From positions 1 to 5,516 of the forward strand of contig CADBTX010000335.1 in the NCBI GenBank assembly GCA_902797705.1: a DNA stretch of 5,516 nucleotides, in the 5' to 3' direction. The stretch's first letter is position 1. Every line of letters begins with the position of its first letter. Below are positions 1-5,453 of the stretch, piece after piece. The position numbers and the translations under genes are program-made. This DNA comes from an uncultured Lachnospiraceae bacterium. Lineage in GTDB: Bacteria > Bacillota > Clostridia > Lachnospirales > Lachnospiraceae. The notes under the pieces are model-generated. The model made no database searches. It saw only the letters and a list, made by a program, of their open reading frames with translations, and was not told the origin of the DNA.

Positions 1-4
1 CAGT

Positions 5-121
5 CATTTCAGCAGTATAAAACTCCTTTCATATTCAGGTCCGTTAAAGGAAAGACCGTAAGGATCTCTGACGGACCCAAAGTCTGTTTATAATTTTACA
101 GTATTTATACATTTTACGCAA
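5..121 (-). promoter_or_regulatory. Candidate divergent promoter and ribosome binding site for a gene off the left edge
   Basis: Read on the minus strand, TTGCGT (121-116) and TAAAAT (98-93) are separated by exactly 17 bases, a good vegetative sigma factor spacing. An alternative -10, TATAAA, lies at 92-87. Further along the minus strand come AAAGGAG (29-23) and an ATG at 7-5, 15 bases later, which is longer than the usual 5-10. Only two codons of any such gene are in the window, so its product cannot be judged. The promoter is moderately supported and the start codon weakly. Confidence 0.4.
38..77. repeat. Inverted repeat in the divergent intergenic region
   Basis: GGTCCGT at 38-44 is the exact reverse complement of ACGGACC at 71-77. 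The 26-base interior can form a second, weaker stem on the minus-strand RNA (AGATC with GGTCU, one G-U pair). It lies downstream of the predicted minus-strand promoter and upstream of a minus-strand AAAGGAG, so it would sit in the 5' untranslated region of the divergent transcript. It is not followed by a T-run on either strand, so it is unlikely to be a terminator. Function unknown. Confidence 0.5.
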
Positions 122-188
122 ACGTATAAGATGATAACTATAATGCCGGGGTTTCTGAATTAATACACTTATATCATAAAGCATCAAG

Positions 189-217
189 TTGACAGTTTGA
201 AGTATAATAAGTATTGT
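189..217 (+). promoter_or_regulatory. Promoter of the amino acid ABC transporter operon
   Basis: A perfect -35 box TTGACA (189-194) is followed after 17 bases by TATTGT (212-217), four of six matches to the -10 consensus. Transcription would begin near 224. A perfect TATAAT at 203-208 sits between the two boxes but has no -35 at the proper distance (positions 180-185 read AGCATC), so it is the less likely -10. The predicted start leaves a leader of about 155 bases before the receptor gene, and that leader is heavily structured. Confidence 0.65.
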
Positions 218-223
218 ATACGA

Positions 224-378
224 AGTGAATAATTATGACTTCTTGCGGATGAAATCGGAAATAATCCGCAAGAATCCGGCTTCGCTGGACACGCCGGTCA
301 GCAAGCTGACCGCCTGGTCAATTACGATTCTTGTTTTTCTGATGAAAAACAAGAATCTATGCAATAGGAGGATGGATT
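224..378 (+). promoter_or_regulatory. Structured 5' leader RNA with four stem-loops and alternative pairings
   Basis: Four stems lie in a row. P1 is 240-250 with 264-274, 11 perfect pairs and a 13-base loop. P2 is 276-279 with 285-288, one G-U pair. P3 is 295-301 with 306-312, seven perfect pairs with loop CAAG. P4 is 326-338 with 345-357, 13 perfect pairs and a 6-base loop. The motif TTCTTG/CAAGAA occurs in both arms of P1 and P4, so CAAGAATC at 269-276 can instead pair with GATTCTTG at 326-333, breaking both P1 and P4. TGACC at 307-311 can likewise leave P3 to pair with GGTCA at 316-320. P4 ends eight bases before AGGAGG (366-371). No T-run follows any stem, and no arm complements the ribosome binding site, so neither classical termination nor direct sequestration is visible. 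I do not recognise T-box, lysine, SAM, glycine or guanidine consensus elements. The structure is seen directly; a regulatory role is inference. Confidence 0.6.
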
Positions 379-1227
379 ATGAAAAAACTGACAGCAGTAT
401 TGCTTACATTATGCATGACAGCGACACTTACAGCCTGTGGCGGCGCAAAGGGCTCCTCGGGGGCAGATGCCGGCGGAATAAAGACAGTTACCAGCGGAAA
501 GCTCACGGTTGCTACTTCACCGGATTTCGCACCCTATGAATTCTATGCGGTGGATGAGAACGGAACACCCGAGCTTGCAGGCTTTGATATCGCTCTTGCC
601 GGGTATATCGCAGATTATCTAGGACTTGAACTGGAGGTGGTTCCCATGGACTTTGACGGAGTCCTTATGGAGCTTCAGACAAAGTCTGTGGACATCGGTA
701 TTTCAGGTCTTTCACCGGATCCCAAGCGTGAGTCCATAATGGATTTCTCCGACATTTATTATGAAGGTGGACAGTCCTTTGTATGCAAGAAGGACAATGC
801 GGATAAGTTTAAGAGCCTTGAGGATACCAATAATCCGGACTATGAGATCGGAGCCCAGACCGGTTCCATCCAGGTGGATCTTGCTGAGACCAACAGCCCC
901 AATGCTGATATAATCCAGCTTACAAAGGTTACGGATATTGTGGGAGAGGTTATCTCAGGAAAGCTTGACGGCGCATACATCGAGACCCCGGTTGCTGAGA
1001 GCTATGCCAAGAATTATCCCGATCTCTACGTGGCCCTTCCCGTTCCCTATGATGCAGCAGAAGGATACGCCATCGGCGTCAGCAAGGGAAATACGGAACT
1101 TCTAAATAAGATCAACGAAGCCATCGCCAAGGTCAAGTCCGAAGGCAAGATGGACGAATTCGTTGCTACTGCAAATGAGCAGGCAACCGGAGAGATCATA
1201 GAGGGACTTTTAGACAGCGACAAGTAA
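379..1227 (+). CDS. Polar amino acid ABC transporter, substrate-binding lipoprotein
   Basis: This 282-residue protein is an extracytoplasmic receptor of the bacterial solute-binding family 3 (SBP_bac_3). It should capture a polar amino acid at the outer face of the membrane and deliver it to the permease encoded next. Residues 1-20 are a lipoprotein signal peptide with lipobox LTAC and lipidation site Cys20, followed by a flexible Gly/Ser/Ala linker to about residue 40. The two-lobed domain spans about 41-267. GFDIALA (68-74), DIGISGLSPDPKR (105-117) and MDFSDIYYE (121-129) are typical of the family. Arg117 aligns with the arginine that binds the ligand carboxylate in LAO/GlnBP-type receptors. 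Glu202 (in YIETPVAES) stands where an aspartate usually contacts the alpha-amino group, a conservative change. The start is fixed by AGGAGG at 366-371, seven bases upstream. The exact ligand cannot be read from sequence. Confidence 0.95.
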   Translation: MKKLTAVLLTLCMTATLTACGGAKGSSGADAGGIKTVTSGKLTVATSPDFAPYEFYAVDENGTPELAGFDIALAGYIADYLGLELEVVPMDFDGVLMELQTKSVDIGISGLSPDPKRESIMDFSDIYYEGGQSFVCKKDNADKFKSLEDTNNPDYEIGAQTGSIQVDLAETNSPNADIIQLTKVTDIVGEVISGKLDGAYIETPVAESYAKNYPDLYVALPVPYDAAEGYAIGVSKGNTELLNKINEAIAKVKSEGKMDEFVATANEQATGEIIEGLLDSDK

Positions 1228-1231
1228 GAAA

Positions 1232-2020
1232 ATGGATAATTTTATTAAAATAGAAAACTTTTCAAATATAACCCCCTACGCCTCACTTTTCTGGCAGGGG
1301 ACCCTTGTCACCATTTTGTTATCACTATTCACGGTGGTGATAGGTTTTATCCTCGCCCTTATCCTTTCTTCAATGAGGATGAGCAGATTCTACCCCCTTG
1401 CCTTTCTGGGGCTGGATGCTGAAGGACATCAAAAGGAGGACGGGATCGGAGCTGCCCTTGGGAAGTTTAATCCTTTAAGCTTCATCGCCACGGCCTATGT
1501 GGAGATACTCCGTTCAACCCCTGTACTGGTGCAGGTCGCCATAATTTATTACGGGGTCTTCGGAGCGCTTATCGAGCTCCCAAGCTTTACTTTCCTCGGA
1601 TTTATAAAATTTGAGAGATTCTTCCCGGGAGTTGTGGCTCTCGGGATGAATTCCGGGGCATATCTCTGTGAGATCATGCGTTCCGGTATCCAGTCAATAG
1701 AGATCGGCCAGACTGAGGCCGCGAGATCCCTGGGAATGAGTCAGTTCCAGAATATGCGTTATATCATACTTCCCCAGGCCATAAAAAATATCCTTCCTGC
1801 CATCGCAAATGAATTCGTTGTGATCATCAAGGAATCGGCCATCACCTATACCATCGGCGTACAGGATATCATGTCTGCTGTCAATGCGGTAAGGGGCGCA
1901 ACCTTCATAATCATCGAACCCCTGCTGGTGGCAACGGCGATCTATTTCTGCCTGTGCTTCCCTACCAGCAAGATCATTGCTTACTTTGAAAGGAGGATGA
2001 GCCGTGGAGACAGGAGATAA
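1232..2020 (+). CDS. Polar amino acid ABC transporter, permease
   Basis: This 262-residue membrane protein of the HisM/GlnP permease family would form the translocation channel, probably as a homodimer since only one permease gene is present. Hydrophobic segments lie near residues 22-47, 84-112, 132-147, 185-209 and 226-243. The family hallmark [11 protein letters not shown] is at 91-101, and the EAA loop that docks on the ATPase is at 162-182 (EAARSLGMS ... ILPQA). About 30 residues (52-82, including charged DAEGHQKED) are inserted between the first and second membrane segments, longer than in the enteric proteins. The gene starts four bases after the receptor stop. No good Shine-Dalgarno precedes the ATG (the context is TAAGAAA), so translation is probably coupled to the upstream gene. 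The next in-frame ATG is inside the first membrane segment, which supports this start. Confidence 0.95.
   Translation: MDNFIKIENFSNITPYASLFWQGTLVTILLSLFTVVIGFILALILSSMRMSRFYPLAFLGLDAEGHQKEDGIGAALGKFNPLSFIATAYVEILRSTPVLVQVAIIYYGVFGALIELPSFTFLGFIKFERFFPGVVALGMNSGAYLCEIMRSGIQSIEIGQTEAARSLGMSQFQNMRYIILPQAIKNILPAIANEFVVIIKESAITYTIGVQDIMSAVNAVRGATFIIIEPLLVATAIYFCLCFPTSKIIAYFERRMSRGDRR
1989..2006 (+). promoter_or_regulatory. Ribosome binding site and GTG start of the ATPase gene
   Basis: AAAGGAGG at 1989-1996 lies seven bases before GTG at 2004-2006, inside the last codons of the permease gene. This favours the GTG start and a 17-base overlap with the permease. The ATG at 1997 belongs to the permease frame. 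Confidence 0.85.
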
Positions 2021-2780
2021 GCTGATCTGTGTCACAGATCTGGAAAAGCACTACAATAAAGGCGCCATCAAGGCTTTGGACGGAGTGACGGTCACCATAA
2101 ACAAGGGCGATGTCATTGTGGTCATAGGTCCCTCCGGCAGCGGCAAATCCACCTTCTTACGTTCCCTGAATCTTCTGGAGGAACCAACGGGAGGCTCCAT
2201 TGTCTTTAATGATGTGGATATCACAAAGAAAAAATACCGGGATGAAAACGGAAAATGGGTGAAGGTCAATATGGATCTGCACCGCCAGAAAATGGGCATG
2301 GTCTTCCAGCATTTTAACCTCTTTCCGCATAAGACCATTATGGAAAATATGATCCTGGCTCCGGTAAAGGTTAAGAAGGAAGATGAGGCAGCCGCTCGTG
2401 AGAGAGCTCTTAAGCTTCTTGAACGGGTGGGATTAAAGGACCGGGCCGATGCTTATCCCATACAGCTTTCCGGAGGTCAGAAGCAGCGTATCGCCATCGT
2501 CCGTGCTCTTATGATGGAGCCTGAGGTCATGCTCTTTGATGAGCCCACCTCTGCGCTTGATCCGGAAATGGTGGGAGAAGTGCTGGATGTTATGAAGGAT
2601 CTCGCTAAGGAAGGCATGACCATGGTGGTTGTGACCCACGAAATGGGATTCGCAAGGGAAGTTGGAAACCGGATCCTTTTCATGGCGGATGGAAAGCTTC
2701 TTGAAGAGGGAAGCCCAGAGGAGATATTTGAAAAACCAAAGCACCCAAGGCTCAAGGAATTTTTAAGCAAAGTACTGTAA
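2004..2780 (+). CDS. Polar amino acid ABC transporter, ATP-binding protein
   Basis: This 258-residue ATPase, of the GlnQ/HisP family, would energise the importer from the cytoplasmic side as a dimer. All nucleotide-binding elements are intact: Walker [10 protein letters not shown] (42-50), Q-loop Gln102 in [10 protein letters not shown], signature LSGGQKQR (155-162), Walker [13 protein letters not shown] (175-186) with catalytic Glu180, and switch His212 in [10 protein letters not shown]. The usual R-[IV]-A-I-A-R-A-L helix reads RIAIVRAL, a minor variation. A family insert of charged residues (about 74-93) follows the first beta subdomain. The length is normal, about 240-260 residues for the family, and the C-terminus [12 protein letters not shown] is complete. 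The gene is translated from GTG in overlap with the permease. No terminator follows it, so transcription probably runs on into the degenerate amidohydrolase gene. Confidence 0.96.
   Translation: METGDKLICVTDLEKHYNKGAIKALDGVTVTINKGDVIVVIGPSGSGKSTFLRSLNLLEEPTGGSIVFNDVDITKKKYRDENGKWVKVNMDLHRQKMGMVFQHFNLFPHKTIMENMILAPVKVKKEDEAAARERALKLLERVGLKDRADAYPIQLSGGQKQRIAIVRALMMEPEVMLFDEPTSALDPEMVGEVLDVMKDLAKEGMTMVVVTHEMGFAREVGNRILFMADGKLLEEGSPEEIFEKPKHPRLKEFLSKVL
2024..2040. repeat. 17-bp perfect palindrome inside the start of the ATPase gene
   Basis: GATCTGTG (2024-2031), a central T, then CACAGATC (2033-2040) form a perfect dyad over codons 7-13 of the ATPase gene. As RNA it could form a 7-bp stem with a 3-base loop about 18 bases after the GTG codon. 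It also superficially resembles a CRP/FNR half-site pair. It may simply be chance coding sequence. Confidence 0.4.
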
Positions 2781-3320
2781 ATATTACCGAAGAAAAAAAG
2801 CATGTTATTGAAAAAAGATCCTGTGATCTATATTGTGAGTTATTAAAGGAAGAAGGCTTCTCTGTCTCCAAGGGTATATGCGGGATAGAGACGGCCTTTT
2901 CTGCTTCCTTCGGAAAAGGAAGACCTTTTATCGGAATACTTGCGGAGTATGATGCTCTGTCAGGACTTTCCCAAAAAAGAGGCATAGCCGAAAAAAGACC
3001 GGGTCCATTATGCAATATTAGATTCAGGAGGAGTGAGCCCAAACGTAGTCCAGCCCGAGGCCCGGGTACAATATATGGTGTGCTTCTCTCATGTGAAGGA
3101 TGCTCTTGATCTTCAGAAAAGAATGGATAAGATCGCTGAAGGAGCGGCTCTCATGACAGAAACCACCTTTGACAGGACTCTTGTGGACGGTCTTTCGGAG
3201 ATCGTGACCAACCGCAATATAGAGGATGTGCTTTATTCCAACTTTTTGGAGCTTGGAGTCCCGGAATTTATCGAAGAAGAACTGGAATTTGCATCAAATC
3301 TTGCAAAAACCTATGGATAA
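2780..3320 (+). pseudogene. Degenerate M20D-family amidohydrolase/peptidase (AbgB-like)
   Basis: Two pieces of one enzyme family are readable in different frames. The first, about 2780-3001, gives residues including EEGFSVSKG, ETAFSASFG, IGILAEYDALSGLSQ and AEKRPG, the N-terminal region of M20D amidohydrolases. The second, about 3003-3320, gives HYAILDSGGVSPNVVQP, KIAEGAALMTET and GVPEFIEEELEFA, the C-terminal region. The join at 2999-3005 changes frame and skips roughly 280 codons of an enzyme normally 430-480 residues long. That removes the GHGCGHN metal-binding segment, the catalytic Glu region and the dimerisation domain. The first piece has no start codon: its frame is closed by TGA at 2729-2731 and has no ATG or GTG after it, and the usual first 30 or so residues are missing. 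If read through, the first frame would end at TGA 3107-3109. Intact relatives hydrolyse N-acyl or aminobenzoyl amino acids, which fits a place behind an amino acid importer. No active enzyme can come from this locus. The 3033-3320 stretch could be mistaken for a small gene. Confidence 0.88.
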
Positions 3321-3357
3321 TTGGCAAATGCCCAAAAAGAACTTTTAGAGAAAACAA

Positions 3358-3377
3358 AGGACGGATATTTCTGTCCT
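3358..3377. repeat. Inverted repeat just upstream of the HD-GYP gene promoter
   Basis: AGGACGG (3358-3364) and CTGTCCT (3371-3377) form seven pairs, one of them G-U, around a 6-base AT loop. It occupies the -35 region of the predicted promoter of the next gene, where no recognisable -35 box exists, so it could be an operator or activator site. No T-run follows it, so it is a poor terminator for the upstream transcript. Confidence 0.45.
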
Positions 3378-3378
3378 G

Positions 3379-3387
3379 TGTTATAAT
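3379..3387 (+). promoter_or_regulatory. Extended -10 promoter of the HD-GYP gene
   Basis: TGTTATAAT at 3379-3387 is a perfect extended -10 element (TGn followed by TATAAT). No -35 is present at 17 bases (3359-3364 reads GGACGG), which extended -10 promoters tolerate. Transcription would start about seven bases after the box, at or next to A of the ATG at 3394. This implies a leaderless message if that ATG is the true start. Confidence 0.55.
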
Positions 3388-3393
3388 TGATCT

Positions 3394-5319
3394 ATGTTTG
3401 ATCTTCGAAAGAACATTATAACAAAACAATTCCTGGTGACCATTCTGGTTATCTTTTCTCTGCAGGCCATCATGCTGATAATCATCTTCAGCGATTTTTT
3501 CAGATTTTCGGCAGCGGATATCAAGGCGCTTAGCCTCAGTAATTTAAAAAGTCAGGCTTCACAGGTTGAAGAGTATTTAAGTAAGGGCGGCAATGTGCTC
3601 TGGTTTGCCTGCGATTCCGTTGACTATCTCCTTAAAACCGGCTCTGATGACAAGATAGAGGCATACCTTTCATCGGAAACAAAGGAGATGCAGAACCGTT
3701 CTGACAGGAATTTTACCGGACTGTACGGAGTGATCGGCGGGAAATATATGGATGGCTCCGGCTGGATACCTCCTGAGGATTATGATCCTTATGAACGTGA
3801 CTGGTACAGATCTGCGATTGAGGCCGGGGGCGAGACTGTGCTCACGTCTCCATATCTTGATGTCCAGACCGGACAGATAGTGGTTTCCTACTGCCGGATG
3901 CTTTCCGACGGAGAGAGCGTTCTTTCTCTGGATATAGTTATGGACGGAGTCCAGAAGATAACCGAGGAAATGACCATGGGTAATATGGGCTACGGTTTTA
4001 TTGTGGACAGTAACGGTCTGGTGGTGGCCCATTCAGAAAAAAGCGAGATCGGAAAGAATTATAATGATGATCCGGAAAAAGCCTGGTTAATGAAGCAGGT
4101 TACGAGTAATGATGTAAATGAATTTGAGATGATCCTGGATGGTGTGGACTCCACGGTATTTATGGACACCATAGAAAGGGACTGGCACGTATTCATAGTT
4201 GCGAATAACAACCTTCTTTACAGTCAGATAAGGATGCAGGTGGTGGCGGGTGTACTGATCTCGACGCTGATCTTTGCCATCATCGTGCTGTTCTCATTGT
4301 ACTCTATAAATAAGATCATAAGGTCCGAGGAAAAGGGCGAGCATATATTCTCACGTATGGAGGAAATGAATGAGAATATCATCCGTTCCCTGGCGTCCAC
4401 CATCGACGCGAAGGACCGCTATACCTCCGGTCATTCCCAGAGAGTTGCGGATTACGCCGTCCGTATTGCGAAAAAAATGGGTAAAAGCGAGGAAGAATTA
4501 AAGATAATCTATTTTGCAGGTCTCCTGCATGATGTAGGTAAGATCAGGGTTTCAGAGGCGGTCATAAATAAGCCCGGAAAGCTTAATGAAGAGGAATTTG
4601 ACGCCATGCGGGTACATCCTGTCAGCGGCTATGACATCCTTGCCGGTATCCATGATGACGTCAGGATCGGCTATGCCGCCAAATATCATCACGAACGCTA
4701 TGACGGCAAAGGTTATCCAAACGGCCTTGTAGGCGAGGATATTCCCGAGATCGCCAGGATAATCGCCGTTGCGGATTCATACGACGCCATGGCAAGCGAC
4801 AGAAGCTACAGATCGATGCTGCCCCAGGATAAGGTCAGAACTGAGATCTTAAACGGAAAAGGTACGCAATTTGATCCAAAGATCGCCGATATCATGCTGC
4901 AGATCATTGATGAGGACAATTCCTACGAATTAAGGCAGAAAACCGGACACCAATGGAACATACTGGTGGTTGACGATGAACAGATGAATATCCTTGAAGT
5001 AAAACACATTTTTAAGGATATGGATGAAATGAACATCCTCACCGCCACGGACAGGAAACAGACAATGGAGCTTCTAAGCGCCGCAGATATCGATCTGATC
5101 CTTTTGGATCTGAAAATGCCTGATGTGGACGGTTTTACACTTTATGAAGAGATCCGTAAGGATTATTCCATGCCTGTGATCCTTATGACCGGTGACAGAA
5201 GCAGCGAAACCCTGAACCGGATCATTGATCTGAAGATCGACGACTATCTGACCAAGCCGTTAAATGCCGCGATCACCAGGGAAGCGATCCACGGACTTCT
5301 TCATAAAACATTCGGATAA
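3394..5319 (+). CDS. Membrane dCache sensor - HD-GYP c-di-GMP phosphodiesterase - receiver domain protein
   Basis: This 641-residue protein is predicted to hydrolyse cyclic di-GMP (to pGpG and/or GMP) in the cytoplasm under control of an external ligand. A membrane segment (about 12-36) is followed by an extracellular double Cache domain (about 40-275), a second membrane segment (283-304), and a short charged linker without an obvious HAMP domain. HD-GYP follows at about 325-505: His347 (GHSQR), HDVGKI (379-384), His408, HHERYDGKGYP (432-442), Asp461 in VADSYDAM and GTQFDP (490-495). All key metal and GYP residues are present, so activity is likely. The C-terminal receiver (521-641) has Asp527/Asp528, phospho-acceptor Asp572, Thr599 and Lys621, all intact. 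In the Cache part, Tyr130, Arg135, Trp137, Tyr138 and Asp180 match the spacing of the amino-acid-binding motif known from dCache chemoreceptors such as PctA. No partner histidine kinase is in the window. No Shine-Dalgarno precedes the ATG, and downstream starts would cut into the first membrane segment. Confidence 0.93.
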   Translation: MFDLRKNIITKQFLVTILVIFSLQAIMLIIIFSDFFRFSAADIKALSLSNLKSQASQVEEYLSKGGNVLWFACDSVDYLLKTGSDDKIEAYLSSETKEMQNRSDRNFTGLYGVIGGKYMDGSGWIPPEDYDPYERDWYRSAIEAGGETVLTSPYLDVQTGQIVVSYCRMLSDGESVLSLDIVMDGVQKITEEMTMGNMGYGFIVDSNGLVVAHSEKSEIGKNYNDDPEKAWLMKQVTSNDVNEFEMILDGVDSTVFMDTIERDWHVFIVANNNLLYSQIRMQVVAGVLISTLIFAIIVLFSLYSINKIIRSEEKGEHIFSRMEEMNENIIRSLASTIDAKDRYTSGHSQRVADYAVRIAKKMGKSEEELKIIYFAGLLHDVGKIRVSEAVINKPGKLNEEEFDAMRVHPVSGYDILAGIHDDVRIGYAAKYHHERYDGKGYPNGLVGEDIPEIARIIAVADSYDAMASDRSYRSMLPQDKVRTEILNGKGTQFDPKIADIMLQIIDEDNSYELRQKTGHQWNILVVDDEQMNILEVKHIFKDMDEMNILTATDRKQTMELLSAADIDLILLDLKMPDVDGFTLYEEIRKDYSMPVILMTGDRSSETLNRIIDLKIDDYLTKPLNAAITREAIHGLLHKTFG

Positions 5320-5338
5320 AAATCATATGGATAAAACA

Positions 5339-5361
5339 AAGGCCTCACAACCTGAGGCCTT
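5339..5361. terminator. Hairpin terminator after the HD-GYP gene, possibly bidirectional
   Basis: AAGGCCTCA (5339-5347) and TGAGGCCTT (5353-5361) pair perfectly over nine bases around the loop CAACC, 19 bases after the stop codon. On the plus strand the tail is only TTAAATTAT, a weak U-tract. On the minus strand the stem is followed by TGTTTTAT, a better one. It therefore probably ends the HD-GYP transcript and could also stop leftward transcription from the right. Confidence 0.78.
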
Positions 5362-5370
5362 AAATTATGA

Positions 5371-5413
5371 TCCGTAGATCCCGGATTAGATTCCCGTAGC
5401 TAATATCCCGTAG
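5371..5413. repeat. Short direct repeats of (C)CCGTAG in the right-hand intergenic region
   Basis: TCCCGTAG occurs exactly at 5392-5399 and 5406-5413, 14 bases apart, within two adjacent 14-bp units that match at 10 of 14 positions. A shorter copy, TCCGTAG, is at 5371-5377, 22 bases earlier. They lie just past the terminator hairpin in a stretch with no gene. They could be half-sites for a regulator or a decayed repeat. Nothing further can be said from this window. Confidence 0.5.
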
Positions 5414-5429
5414 AAAACACGTTCAAATA

Positions 5430-5453
5430 TTCGTATAATTTATATTATGCGAA
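5430..5453. repeat. AT-rich 24-bp near-palindrome
   Basis: TTCGTATAAT (5430-5439) and ATTATGCGAA (5444-5453) are reverse complements except for one position, around a TTAT centre. A TATAAT (5434-5439) is embedded, but no matching -35 is found on either strand. It looks like a possible operator for a gene to the right of the window, or an AT-rich fold. The remaining bases, 5454-5516, hold no feature I can support. Confidence 0.45.

Noticed and set aside
105..129. TTATAC/GTATAA inverted repeat with a 13-base gap overlapping the divergent promoter -35
   Set aside because: Only six bases per arm in AT-rich DNA, so it is easily expected by chance. It could be an operator but is not supported enough to list.
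326..357. The 13-bp P4 hairpin as an intrinsic terminator or attenuator
   Set aside because: The T-run is inside the left arm and loop side, not after the stem. The sequence following it is TATGCAATAGGAGG, so it cannot terminate by the standard mechanism.
225..539. 104-codon frame starting with GTG in the leader and running into the receptor gene
   Set aside because: No ribosome binding site precedes the GTG or the later ATG at 249. Its codons simply track the stem-loops and then the receptor gene in another frame, and the product resembles nothing. A short regulatory leader peptide cannot be excluded but has no positive evidence.
1694..2744. Minus-strand frames opposite the permease and ATPase genes (e.g. 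1694-2035, 2051-2338, 2433-2744)
   Set aside because: They lie opposite strongly conserved coding sequence and have no ribosome binding sites or recognisable products.
3670..4032. 120-codon minus-strand frame opposite the Cache domain
   Set aside because: It is a shadow of the Cache-coding frame. The His-rich low-plausibility product and lack of start signals argue against a gene.
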